This document shows, one piece after another, positions 56,164-64,000 of a stretch of DNA of 64,000 nucleotides. This DNA comes from Pseudomonas sp. DG56-2 (lineage in GTDB: Bacteria; Pseudomonadota; Gammaproteobacteria; Pseudomonadales; Pseudomonadaceae). The notes beneath the pieces are model-generated. The model had not been told where the DNA came from. It saw only the letters and a program-made list of their open reading frames with translations, and searched no databases. The stretch covers positions 1,814,501-1,878,500 of the forward strand of contig NZ_CP032311.1 of assembly GCF_004803755.1 (NCBI RefSeq), read 5' to 3'. Each line of letters starts with the position of its first letter. Position 1 is the first letter of the stretch. The position numbers and the translations under genes were made by a program.

Positions 56164-56541
56164 ATGAGCTCGACTATCCAGCGTATCCCCAGCCACTTGC
56201 CATTCCCGTTCTCTAAAGCGGTAAAGGTCGGCGGCTTTCTGTTTCTCTCCGGCCAGATTCCCATGAATGCTCAAGGCGAGGTGGTCAAGGGTGATATCCA
56301 GACCCAGACCCAGGCCACGCTGGAGCGTATTGGTGAAACCCTGGCCGAATGCGGTGTCGGTTTTGATCAGGTGATCAAGGCCACGGTATGGCTGTCGGAC
56401 ATGGCACATTTCGCCGGCTTCAACGAGGTGTACAAAAGCTTCTTTGCCAATGGCTATCCCGTGCGCTCGACGGTCAGCGCCGGGCTTGCCCTGGGGGTCG
56501 ATGTGGAGATTGAAGTGCAGGCCTGGATCGGCCACGACTGA
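56164..56541 (+). CDS. RidA-family enamine/imine deaminase
   Basis: 125-residue RidA (YjgF/YER057c/UK114) protein: KVGGFLFLSGQIPMNAQGEVV, VIKATVWLSDMAHFAGFNEVYKSFF, PVRSTVSAGLALGVDVEIEVQAW. The conserved Arg (PVRSTV) that binds the substrate carboxylate and the C-terminal Glu are present. It is 18 bp after the dehydrogenase gene and would hydrolyse the imino acid made by that enzyme. Confidence 0.93.
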   Translation: MSSTIQRIPSHLPFPFSKAVKVGGFLFLSGQIPMNAQGEVVKGDIQTQTQATLERIGETLAECGVGFDQVIKATVWLSDMAHFAGFNEVYKSFFANGYPVRSTVSAGLALGVDVEIEVQAWIGHD

Positions 56542-56616
56542 GATCACACCTGCCTGCGTGGTACTGGGAAAAAACAACAAGGCCCGGCCAGGGCCATAGA
56601 TGCCAGAGGGTTCGAG

Positions 56617-57681
56617 ATGAAAGATCAGCTGAAAATTGCAGGCGCCTTTATTGGCGTTATCGTGGGTGCAGGTTTCGCCTCCGGGCGGGAACTGTTGCTG
56701 TTTTTCGTCAACTTCGGTCTCTGGGGATTGGTCGGCACGCTGGTCAGTGCAGCGCTGTTCACGTTCCTCGGTATGGCCCTGGCCGGGTTGGGTAATCGCC
56801 TGCAAGCCACGTCGCACAAGGATGTGGTGTATGCCATCTGTGGCCGCTATCTGGGGCTGTTCGTCGATCTGCTGATTACTTTCTTCATGTTCGGGGTCAC
56901 CGTGGTGATGCTCGCCGGGGGCGGCGCCTTGCTCGAGCAGCAGTTTGGGATTCCGGCGCTGACCGGCAGCGTGCTGGTCACCCTGCTGGTGGTAGCGGTG
57001 GTGTGCCTGGATGTACAAAAAGTCATCGTGCTGATTGGTGCGGTTACGCCTTTCCTGATTCTGGCTGCCACTGCGATCGCGCTGTACGCGGTGCTCACTC
57101 GCGACTTGAGTTTCACCGCGCTGGACCAGATCGCCAGCAAGCAGGAGGCAGGTGCCAGCCATTGGTTGTTGGGGGCTTTCCTTTATGTGTCTTACAACGT
57201 AGTCGCCGGGGCGCCAATGCTGGCGATTCTTGGCGGCTCGGCACGTATGGAGAAAACCGCTATTTGGGGCGGCATTCTCGGCGGTGCAGGGCTGGGCGCA
57301 CTGATGCTGGTAATGAGCGCCGGGCTGCTTGCGCGCCTGGATACCGTAGCCGACTTGCCAATGCCGATGCTGTCGATCGCCAGCGAGCTGTCCCCAACGC
57401 TTGGCGTGATCATGTGCGTGATCATCTTCGGCATGATCGTCAATACCGCTGTAGGCATGCTCTATTCGTTTCTGGCGCGGCTGTTGCCCGCAGGCACTCG
57501 CAGTTTTCAAGTGGGGGCAGTGGGTGCAGGGGCGGCTGCGTTTGTCTGTAGCCTGATCGGCTTCATCAGCCTGGTCGGCCAGGTTTATCCGCTCTTCGGT
57601 TACCTGGGCTTTGTGGTCATGCTGGCGGTGTTGATCGGTTGGATACGCCTGGGCAGGGTCAAGCGCGCCGTAGCGGTGTAG
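56617..57681 (+). CDS. YkvI-family membrane transporter
   Basis: 354-residue protein with about ten TM segments, APC-superfamily start AGAFIGVIVGAGFASGRELLLFFVNFG, and FFMFGVTVVMLAGGGALLEQQFG further on. The YkvI family is uncharacterised but resembles amino-acid transporters. Its place after the dehydrogenase and RidA genes suggests uptake of the same amino acid. Confidence 0.85.
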   Translation: MKDQLKIAGAFIGVIVGAGFASGRELLLFFVNFGLWGLVGTLVSAALFTFLGMALAGLGNRLQATSHKDVVYAICGRYLGLFVDLLITFFMFGVTVVMLAGGGALLEQQFGIPALTGSVLVTLLVVAVVCLDVQKVIVLIGAVTPFLILAATAIALYAVLTRDLSFTALDQIASKQEAGASHWLLGAFLYVSYNVVAGAPMLAILGGSARMEKTAIWGGILGGAGLGALMLVMSAGLLARLDTVADLPMPMLSIASELSPTLGVIMCVIIFGMIVNTAVGMLYSFLARLLPAGTRSFQVGAVGAGAAAFVCSLIGFISLVGQVYPLFGYLGFVVMLAVLIGWIRLGRVKRAVAV

Positions 57682-57688
57682 CGACAGA

Positions 57689-57723
57689 CACCTGGCGAGG
57701 GCTGTGCAAGCCCTCGCCAGGTG
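57689..57723. terminator. Strong stem-loop between convergent transporter and chemoreceptor genes
   Basis: Perfect 15-bp inverted repeat CACCTGGCGAGGGCT / AGCCCTCGCCAGGTG with a 5-nt loop, 7 bp after one stop and 6 bp before the other. Probable bidirectional terminator despite no long T-run. Confidence 0.7.
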
Positions 57724-57729
57724 CTGGCT

Positions 57730-59616
57730 TTAAATTTTGAAGCTGTCGACCAGTTGCTTGAGGCGACCTGCCTGTTGGGCCAGGGCATCGCAGTGAAGCA
57801 GGGTGTCATTGAGGTTGGCCACGCCTTGCTGGTTCAACACGTTGATTTGGGTGATGTCCAGGTTAAGGCTTTCGACCACGGCAGTCTGCTCTTCGGTCGC
57901 GGCGGCCACCGACTGGTTCATGCCGTCGATTTCGCCAATACGCTGGGTAACGCTGCTCAGGCGTTCACCGGCCTGGTTGGCAACCGATACGCTTTCCTCG
58001 CTCGAGACCTGGCTGGCGTTCATGTTATGCACCGCCTCGCGGGAACCGACCTGCAGGGTGGTGATCATTTTGTGAATCTCTTCGGCCGACTCCTGGGTGC
58101 GGTGGGCCAGGTTGCGAACCTCATCGGCGACCACGGCAAAACCGCGGCCGGCTTCGCCAGCGCGGGCAGCTTCGATCGCCGCGTTGAGGGCCAGCAGGTT
58201 GGTCTGCTGGGAGATACCCTTGATCACATCGAGAATCTGCCCGATGTCGTCGGTGCTGGCATTGAGGGTTTCGATCTGTTCGCAGGATTCGCTGATTTTC
58301 TGCGACAGTGAGGTCATCGCGGCGATGGTTTCCTGCACCACCTGGCGACCGTCGTTGGCTTGTTCGCTGGCACCGCTGGCGTGTTGCGAGGCATCGGCGG
58401 CGTTGCGCGCGATTTCCTGGGTAGCGGCACCGAGCTCGTTGATGGCAGCGGCCACGCTGTTGGTGCGCATGCTTTGTTCTTCGGAACCGACAATCGAGGC
58501 GTTGGACGCACTCATCACGCGCTCCGAAAGGTCATGCACCTGGCGGGTGGCCGAGGATACTTCGGCAATCGAGGCATGAATACGCTCGACGAACTGGTTG
58601 AACGCACCCGCCAGTTCGCCGAATTCGTCCTTGTTTTCCACTACCAGGCGGCGGGTCAGGTCACCTTCTCCTTGGGCGATGTCCTTCATGGCGCGGCCCA
58701 TGGTGGTCAGCGGACGCATCAGCACCGGAATCAGCAGGCTCAGCAGGCCAGCAATAGCGGCAACGGCAATGAGCATGGCAATGATGGCAGAGGTGCGGAA
58801 CTGGCTGAGGGCGACGTAGGCTTTGTCCTTGTCGATAGACAGGCCGATGTACCAGTCGGCGGAAGGCAGGCCGCTGACCGGCGCGAACGAGATGATTCGC
58901 GCTTCGCCGCCCAGGTTCACGTCGTGAATACCTGGTGCCACTTGCAGGTTGCTACCAGGGTAGATGTCCTTGAGGTTTTTCATCACCTGGTCTTTGTTCG
59001 GGCTGACGATAACCTGGCCATTGCGATCAGCCAGGAACGCGTGGCCGATGCCACCGAAGTCCACCGCGTTGATGATATCGACCAGACTCGCCAGGCTCAG
59101 GTCGCCGCCGACTACGCCGAGCAGTTCACCGCTGGCGTTGCTTTTCACCGGCATGGCAATCGTTACGACCAAACCACCGACTGCGGCCATGTAGGGTGGC
59201 GTCAGCATAGGCTGGTTGGCGGCCACGGCAGCGGTGTACCAAGGGCGCTGGCGTGGGTCGTAGCCATCAGGCATTTTTGCGTCCGGACGCTGGGTGAATA
59301 CACCGTTGGCCTGGCCCACGTAGGTGAACTGGAAGTTGCTGGTGAGCGAACGCTGGTCGACAAGGCCGGCGAAGTCGGCGTTGGCACCCTGATGGGCAAC
59401 GTTCTGGGCCAGGTTCTCAAGCACCAGAATGCGGCCGCTCATCCAGTTCTGCACGCTGCTGGCGGTCAATGCACCGGCCTGTTTGACCGATGACTCGATG
59501 TTCTGCCGGATGGTGTTGCGTTGCAGGTAGTCGTTGTAGAGGGTGAACAAAGCAAATGCCAGAACCACGACGCCGCAGGCGCACAGCAGGATCTTGTGGC
59601 GAAATTTCAGGTTCAT
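57730..59616 (-). CDS. Methyl-accepting chemotaxis protein, dCACHE amino-acid sensor (PctA-like)
   Basis: 628-residue transmembrane chemoreceptor: TM1 about 8-28, periplasmic double CACHE domain about 35-275, TM2 about 280-300, HAMP about 300-355, and a signalling domain with tip [32 protein letters not shown]. The ligand pocket has [13 protein letters not shown]...PPYMAAVGG...GVVGGDLS, fitting the known amino-acid-binding motif (Arg, Trp, Tyr, Tyr, Asp) of PctA-type receptors. It is next to the D-amino-acid cluster, though co-regulation is not shown. Confidence 0.92.
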   Translation of the reverse strand: MNLKFRHKILLCACGVVVLAFALFTLYNDYLQRNTIRQNIESSVKQAGALTASSVQNWMSGRILVLENLAQNVAHQGANADFAGLVDQRSLTSNFQFTYVGQANGVFTQRPDAKMPDGYDPRQRPWYTAAVAANQPMLTPPYMAAVGGLVVTIAMPVKSNASGELLGVVGGDLSLASLVDIINAVDFGGIGHAFLADRNGQVIVSPNKDQVMKNLKDIYPGSNLQVAPGIHDVNLGGEARIISFAPVSGLPSADWYIGLSIDKDKAYVALSQFRTSAIIAMLIAVAAIAGLLSLLIPVLMRPLTTMGRAMKDIAQGEGDLTRRLVVENKDEFGELAGAFNQFVERIHASIAEVSSATRQVHDLSERVMSASNASIVGSEEQSMRTNSVAAAINELGAATQEIARNAADASQHASGASEQANDGRQVVQETIAAMTSLSQKISESCEQIETLNASTDDIGQILDVIKGISQQTNLLALNAAIEAARAGEAGRGFAVVADEVRNLAHRTQESAEEIHKMITTLQVGSREAVHNMNASQVSSEESVSVANQAGERLSSVTQRIGEIDGMNQSVAAATEEQTAVVESLNLDITQINVLNQQGVANLNDTLLHCDALAQQAGRLKQLVDSFKI

Positions 59617-59775
59617 GTTGCGAGACCTTTAGCCAGTAAGGAGGAGTGCCGAGCGGTGCTTTTGGCGTTGCTCGTACCTGTCGATGAGGCTATCGGCCGC
59701 AGTCTGGAAAAATTGAAAGTCAGAATGCCGCAGGGGAACGTCAGGTTTATTCTGCCAGTGGTGCCGGGTAAACCC

Positions 59776-60657
59776 TTATGCGCCGAGCATCCTGACCAGT
59801 TCTTGCGCCGCTTTCTGCAGGGGGTGGCTTTGCCGCCAAAAGGCATGCACGGGCAGTTGCAGTTCGTTGCGGGTGTTGTTGAAATCCAGGCGCAGCAAGC
59901 GTCCGGCCTTGAGGAGCGGAGCAACCCGTGACAACGGAAAATCGCCCCAGCCCAGGCCCGCCTCTACCATCTCCAAGGCCATGCTCAAACTATCGGTGCG
60001 CCACTGGGCTTTGCCGATCAGTGCGCGTGTATCGGTGATCGGCAGATCGTGGCTGGCTATCAGGATTTGCCGGACATTGACCAAGTCTTCGAGGTAGGCA
60101 ATTTGCCGGGGGTGGTGCGCAAGGGCAGGGTGCTGCGGCGAGATAACTGCCACCAATGACTCCATGCCGATATTCTGGAAGCGTTGCTGCGGATCGACGG
60201 TCAATCCGGCAAAAGCCAGGCACAAACTGACTCGCCCCTGCTGCAGCAACTGTAGGGCCTGCTCCTGTGGGGCGTTGAGGATTTCGATGTCCAGTAATGG
60301 GTAGCGTTCGCTGACGGCTTTGATCGCGGTCAGTAGTGGACGGTGATCGATGTCCGGGACCACGCTGATTGCCAGCGTGCTCTCCAATCCCAGAGACAGC
60401 TCAAGGGCATGTACCTGCAGCAGCTCCAGTTGCCCAGCGATCATGCGTGCATGGGGTTCGAGGGCTTGGGCCAGGGCGGTCGGACGGGTTTCTCGATGCG
60501 TGCGTTCGAACAGCGGATAGCCCAATTCCGCCTCCAGGTTGCCAATCGCCATGCTTATGGCCGAGGGCACCCGGCCCAAGGCACGCGCAGCGGCAGAGAA
60601 CGAGCCACGATCAAGTACGGCAAGGAAAAGCTCGATGTTGTCACTGGAGAAATTCAA
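59776..60657 (-). CDS. LysR-family regulator divergent from a PACE pump
   Basis: 293-residue LysR regulator: HTH about 4-60 (IELFLAVLDRGSFSAAARALGRVPSAISMAIGNLEAELGYPLFERT) and a substrate-binding domain 90-290. The divergent PACE gene starts 126 bp away, the standard layout for a LysR regulator and its efflux target. Confidence 0.92.
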   Translation of the reverse strand: MNFSSDNIELFLAVLDRGSFSAAARALGRVPSAISMAIGNLEAELGYPLFERTHRETRPTALAQALEPHARMIAGQLELLQVHALELSLGLESTLAISVVPDIDHRPLLTAIKAVSERYPLLDIEILNAPQEQALQLLQQGRVSLCLAFAGLTVDPQQRFQNIGMESLVAVISPQHPALAHHPRQIAYLEDLVNVRQILIASHDLPITDTRALIGKAQWRTDSLSMALEMVEAGLGWGDFPLSRVAPLLKAGRLLRLDFNNTRNELQLPVHAFWRQSHPLQKAAQELVRMLGA

Positions 60658-60782
60658 AGGGTACTTCCTGTTGTCAGTAAAATTGATAGCTGCTGACTTT
60701 TTCTATCAGAAATATTGACGCACTCTTGCGCGCCTCTGCAACCCGGATGGGCTGCGTTTGATGACGAAATTGAGGTGGTAAC

Positions 60783-61229
60783 GTGCAAGGGGTGAAACGC
60801 AAACTGGTCTATGTGAGCGCTTATGAAGCAATTGGCCTGTGCATGTCGACCTTGGGCCTGGCCTATTTGTCGGATACGGCGCCAAGCAATACCGGCCCGC
60901 TGGCGGTGATGATCACCACCATCGCCATGGCCTGGAACTTCATCTACAACACGCTGTTCGAGTATTGGGAAAGCAGTCAGGTAAAGCGTGGGCGCAGCGT
61001 TGCCCGGCGCGTGGCGCATGCCATCGGTTTTCAGCTGACATTAGTGGTTTACCTGATCCCGCTGATTGCCTGGTGGCTGGACATGAGTCTGGTCGAAGCC
61101 TTCCTGGTGGACCTGGCTTTCATCATTCTGATTCCTTGCTACACCTTTGTGTACAACTGGCTGTTCGATCGCATTTTTGGCCTGCCGACCTCTGCTCAGG
61201 CGGTAAATGACAATCGCGCTGTCGCTTGA
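60783..61229 (+). CDS. PACE-family multidrug efflux protein
   Basis: 148-residue, four-TM inner-membrane protein with two bacterial transmembrane pair repeats: KLVYVSAYEAIGLCMSTLGLAYLS, AWNFIYNTLFEYWE, AIGFQLTLVVYLIPLIAWWL, FIILIPCYTFVYNWLFDRIF. Glu15 in TM1 (AYEAIG) matches the essential Glu15 of AceI, the chlorhexidine exporter. GTG start at 60783 has GAGGTGG seven bases upstream; a GTG three codons later is possible. Substrate likely a biocide or polyamine-like cation. Confidence 0.9.
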   Translation: MQGVKRKLVYVSAYEAIGLCMSTLGLAYLSDTAPSNTGPLAVMITTIAMAWNFIYNTLFEYWESSQVKRGRSVARRVAHAIGFQLTLVVYLIPLIAWWLDMSLVEAFLVDLAFIILIPCYTFVYNWLFDRIFGLPTSAQAVNDNRAVA

Positions 61230-61235
61230 GGCCGG

Positions 61236-62279
61236 TTACGGCGCCGGCAGCACAATACGTAGCGAACCGCTGTCGGGTTCAATGCCCATACGCCGGGTGC
61301 CGAGCAGGCCTTCCTCGATCTCGCCGGACAAGTAATACACCCCGGCCATGGCGCCAGTCTTGCGGTTGTCCATCAGCTCTCGCCATTCCTCATTGAGCGC
61401 AACATTGAGGATCACCCGCAGTTGCTCGATCATGGCGGGCTGTTCCTGATTGTGGGTGATGACGCCATAGCCCGCCGCGGCCACTGAGATCAGTGAGCCG
61501 GCAACGCGGCCAACCGCCGTTGCCACTGCGCTGGCGATACCGCGCGGCGCCAGGGTTGCGCCGAGTTTTTCACTGGCCTGTTGGGCCACCGAGGATAGGC
61601 CGACATCCGAGCGTTGGGTGCCAGCGCGCACTGTACTGTGCATATGCCCGACCAAGGCGGCATAAGCGGGTTGCTCGGCAAGCGGTTTGCTGAAAAGCAA
61701 CTGGTAGAGCGAGGCATTGCGCGCGGCCGGCGGCCCGAGGTTAATCGCCTGGATTCGCGTCAGGCGTAGATTAAACTGCTGCGCCGGTGCGCGATAACGC
61801 TGGGCAATTTGCTGCAATTGCTGGCCCAGTAGCTGGATATACAGTTCCATGGCGCGATCACGAATCCCTTCGGGGTCGATTTCCTTGGCGACCTGGTCGA
61901 GCACCTGGCGGTGATACTGCTCTTGCAGATAAAGCGCCAGGCGCTTCTCTGGCGGGTCTTTACCATCGCCACTGTTCATTTTGTACCAAGCGACTTTCAT
62001 GGTCAGCCACTGCTGGGTCCAGTAACCAGTGAACCAGGGAATGAACTCGCTTTCGGTGAACTGCTGCACGCGATCCCTCCATACGCGCATGGAGCGTCGG
62101 GCATAGTCGTTGACTGAACTGGTACTGGCCAGGGAGGCCTGGATGATTTCCCGGTCGATCTGCTCCCAGGTGGCAGGGCTCAGTTGCACCGGGGGAGGTT
62201 CGACGGGCTTTTGTCGCGAGGCGCAACCGCTTAGTGCAAGCAGAATCACCAACAGAAAGAGAAGGGCACGGGGGGTCAC
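61236..62279 (-). CDS. Predicted lipoprotein, function unknown
   Basis: 347 residues. Lipobox LSGC sets the lipidated Cys at 19, followed by Ala at +2, which predicts outer-membrane sorting by the Lol system. The mature part is mostly helical (WEQIDREIIQASLAS, RSMRVWRDRVQQF). A Gly/Ala-rich segment about 240-270 (LAPRGIASAVATAVGRVAGSLISVAAAGYGVITH) looks like a membrane-inserting hairpin. No family recognised. It converges on the PACE gene with 6 bp between. Confidence 0.75.
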   Translation of the reverse strand: MTPRALLFLLVILLALSGCASRQKPVEPPPVQLSPATWEQIDREIIQASLASTSSVNDYARRSMRVWRDRVQQFTESEFIPWFTGYWTQQWLTMKVAWYKMNSGDGKDPPEKRLALYLQEQYHRQVLDQVAKEIDPEGIRDRAMELYIQLLGQQLQQIAQRYRAPAQQFNLRLTRIQAINLGPPAARNASLYQLLFSKPLAEQPAYAALVGHMHSTVRAGTQRSDVGLSSVAQQASEKLGATLAPRGIASAVATAVGRVAGSLISVAAAGYGVITHNQEQPAMIEQLRVILNVALNEEWRELMDNRKTGAMAGVYYLSGEIEEGLLGTRRMGIEPDSGSLRIVLPAP

Positions 62280-62388
62280 AAGCGCTACCCCCTTGCGACA
62301 GGATTATCTCTCAATATTTTTCAGTATAGGCAGTTGCCGAGGTGCAGGCGCGAGCCGCAGCCGGGGATAGACGAACAGCGTGCGCATT

Positions 62389-63090
62389 TCAGTCGCCAAC
62401 CACAGACTGCAGATCGAGTTTGGCTTCGATATGGTCCAGATGCTCGTGCATGAGGGTCAGGGCAGCACTGGCATCACCCTGCTCCAGAGCATCGATGATG
62501 GCCGCATGTTCTTGCCAGGCGCAGTGACTGCAGGGACGCGTTTCGTATTGGGCGATGATCAATGAGGTCTGTGGTACCAAGCCATTGAGAAAGCGGGTCA
62601 GTGGGGCATTGTTGGCGATCTCCGCCAGTTTCAGGTGGAATTCACCGCCCAGGCGAATGGCCGTGCAGCGCTGGCCTTGCTCATGGTGCTGGCGTTCACG
62701 GGCGACCAGTTCGCGCAATTGGCGGATCTTGGCCGGTCGCGAGCGTTGTGCCGCCAGGGTGATCAACGTGGTTTCGGCCAGGCGTCGGGCGCTGAGGATT
62801 TGTCGCGCCTGTTGTGGGTCAGGCGCGGCCAGACGGGCGGTATGGCTGGGGCGCTGGACGATTACCTGTTGATCGCACAAGCGGCCCAACACCCGGCGAA
62901 TCACCGTGCGGCTGACGCCGAACGCTTCACCCAGTGCCTGTTCAGGCAAGGCACTGCCCGGTGCCAGGCGCTGTTCAAGAATCGCATCGAACAGGCGCGG
63001 ATAGATCTGCTCGGCTGACAGGCGCACTTCGCCGTGGGCAAGCAGGACAGGCAGGGCGGTCACAGACGCTTGGGCGCTGGTGTTCATCAA
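62389..63090 (-). CDS. GntR/FCD-family regulator
   Basis: 233-residue GntR regulator. Winged helix about 22-90 (IYPRLFDAILEQRLAPGSALPEQALGEAFGVSRTVIRRVLGRLCDQQVI) and helical FCD effector domain about 100-225 with metal-ligand-like His/Asp residues (GGEFHLKLAEIANNAPL; EHAAIIDALEQGD). It is 13 bp downstream of a second GntR gene and may share its transcript. Confidence 0.91.
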   Translation of the reverse strand: MMNTSAQASVTALPVLLAHGEVRLSAEQIYPRLFDAILEQRLAPGSALPEQALGEAFGVSRTVIRRVLGRLCDQQVIVQRPSHTARLAAPDPQQARQILSARRLAETTLITLAAQRSRPAKIRQLRELVARERQHHEQGQRCTAIRLGGEFHLKLAEIANNAPLTRFLNGLVPQTSLIIAQYETRPCSHCAWQEHAAIIDALEQGDASAALTLMHEHLDHIEAKLDLQSVVGD

Positions 63091-63103
63091 TGCTCTCCTG
63101 GGG

Positions 63104-63808
63104 TCAGATGACCGGATGTTCGTCCGGGATATTCAGTTCGATACCCATGCGCCGACCTTCCTGGAGTATGTGGTGGCGCATTTGCGCGCTGGCCTGGGCG
63201 CTGTTCTTGTTGCGAATGGCGCGTACCACTGCTTCGTTTTCCTCCAGGCGCGCCGCCAGGTGCTCAGGAGAGTTGCGCAACACCGCAGCACTTTGCTTGA
63301 GGGCATTGCTGGTCTGTTGCACCACACTCTGGAAAATCGGGTTGGCAGTGAGGGTGAACAGCTCTTCATGGAAGGCGATGTAGGCATTGACCCCAGCTTC
63401 GCTGTCTTGCGCGTCGAGGGCTTCGCGCATGTCCATCAGGGTCAGGCGTAGCTGGCCGATTTCCTTGCTGCTCACAGACTGGGCCACCAGGCCGACGATG
63501 AACGGCTCCAGGGTGTAGCGCAGTTGCAGGACATCCTCCAGGCTGGCTTCTGCCACCGCGGACTGTGGTGTGGCACTTTCGGCCAGCTCGGCGTCCAGCA
63601 CCAATACGCCTTTACCAGGCATCGAACGCACCAGACCGAGGGTCTCCAGGACGGTTACCGCTTCTCGCAGGCTGGGTCGGCTGATACCCAATTGTTCGGC
63701 CAACTCGCGCTGGCCCGGAAGCATGTCGCCGGAGCGCCATTGACCTCGGGCCAGGGCTTGGCGAAGTTTTTCCACTACCGAATTCACTACAGTCGATGAA
63801 GTAATCAC
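63104..63808 (-). CDS. GntR/FadR-subfamily regulator
   Basis: 234-residue GntR regulator with HTH about 10-75 (VVEKLRQALARGQWRSGDMLPGQRELAEQLGISRPSLREAVTVLETLGLV) and an FCD domain (AYIAFHEELFTLTANPIFQSVVQQTSN; HHILQEGRRMGIEL). It is distinct from the GntR gene next to it. It and the gene entering from the right edge read in the same direction, so one transcript is possible. Confidence 0.91.
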   Translation of the reverse strand: MITSSTVVNSVVEKLRQALARGQWRSGDMLPGQRELAEQLGISRPSLREAVTVLETLGLVRSMPGKGVLVLDAELAESATPQSAVAEASLEDVLQLRYTLEPFIVGLVAQSVSSKEIGQLRLTLMDMREALDAQDSEAGVNAYIAFHEELFTLTANPIFQSVVQQTSNALKQSAAVLRNSPEHLAARLEENEAVVRAIRNKNSAQASAQMRHHILQEGRRMGIELNIPDEHPVI

Positions 63809-63845
63809 TGTTCACTCCATGAGAACACTTGCATGGTTTGCTCCT

Positions 63846-63872
63846 GTGGCCGGCACCCTTGGCGCCGGCCAC
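63846..63872. terminator. Stem-loop between the right-edge gene and the GntR gene
   Basis: GTGGCCGGC / GCCGGCCAC perfect 9-bp arms, 9-nt loop, 5 bp past the stop of the right-edge minus-strand gene. No T-tract. Confidence 0.45.
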
Positions 63873-63877
63873 TTCAC

Positions 63878-64000
63878 TCAGAACTCTTGTTGGTGGGCGT
63901 GGGGTGTCTTGCGTTGGGCAAAACCAAAACCCTGTTTACCGGCCAGCACATTATTGGCCCGCTCCATGTCGATATCACCTTCCCAACGGCCGATGGCTAC
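63878..64000 (-). CDS. C-terminal end of an unidentified protein (cut by window edge)
   Basis: The minus strand is open from the window edge to a TGA at 63880-63878, giving the last 40 residues. It reads VAIGRWEGDIDMERANNVLA, then GKQGFGFAQRKTPHAHQQEF. Composition and codon use fit a coding tail. I do not recognise the family. It is upstream of the GntR gene on the same strand and could be its target. Confidence 0.6.
   Translation of the reverse strand, partial: VAIGRWEGDIDMERANNVLAGKQGFGFAQRKTPHAHQQEF

Noticed and set aside
56146..57510. 454-codon minus-strand open frame opposite ridA and the YkvI gene
   Set aside because: Low-complexity His/Gln-rich translation typical of antisense; real genes are on the plus strand.
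58360..59493. 377-codon plus-strand open frame opposite the chemoreceptor
   Set aside because: Antisense to a complete chemoreceptor gene; no motif.

Overview
The window is a high-G+C chromosomal segment of a Pseudomonas, most like the P. putida/fluorescens side of the genus. This rests on gene content and order (fadBA, topA, sulA-lexA, psrA, nagZ, mfd, sthA, lolCDE, a cinRS/cinAQ-type copper locus, mlaA, rssBC, tal, dusA) and on REP elements of the ATCGCGGGGC...GCTCCCAC type. No rRNA, tRNA or CRISPR array was seen.

Layout. 1-3.5 kb: end of fadB, fadA and a small DUF1653 gene. 3.5-10.8 kb: topA, two small conserved genes, the lexA-sulA SOS operon with two LexA boxes, psrA with its palindromic operator, a signal-less L,D-transpeptidase-like protein and nagZ. 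10.8-22.5 kb: a SWIM/SNF2 helicase, a CsiV-like protein, mfd, an N-terminally extended GAPDH, apbE and sthA. 22.6-27.3 kb: a GDPD phosphodiesterase, a PilZ protein and the lipoprotein-sorting operon lolCDE. 27.3-30.9 kb: the copper-sensing pair cinS/cinR, divergent from the cupredoxin cinA and queF (cinQ). 31-39 kb: DUF4404, a degenerate HAD protein, mlaA, rssB-rssC, a PhoD-like phosphatase, tal and dusA.

39.0-43.5 kb is accessory DNA beside dusA, a known integration site. It holds a broken dusA-type integrase, a broken phage adenine methylase, a 51-bp tandem repeat encoding a 17-residue periodicity, two GNAT genes and a DUF2199 gene. Several very small candidate ORFs also lie here. 43.5-47.5 kb is an iron-starvation cell-surface signalling unit (TonB receptor with STN domain, FecR, FecI). 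47.5-49.5 kb carries an orphan hcp preceded by three copies of a TGCGCAA-N4-TTGCGCA palindrome and a sigma-54-like promoter, then a long gene-poor A+T-rich stretch.

49.5-64 kb: a LysR regulator, an Aer-like chemoreceptor, membrane proteins, and a probable D-amino-acid catabolic cluster (XRE-cupin regulator, DauA-type FAD dehydrogenase, RidA, YkvI-type transporter). Next come a dCACHE amino-acid chemoreceptor, a LysR/PACE efflux pair, an unknown lipoprotein, two GntR regulators and the end of an unidentified gene.

Most of the window is conserved housekeeping DNA. The parts most worth a second look are the dusA-adjacent relic with its 51-bp repeat and the palindrome array upstream of hcp.
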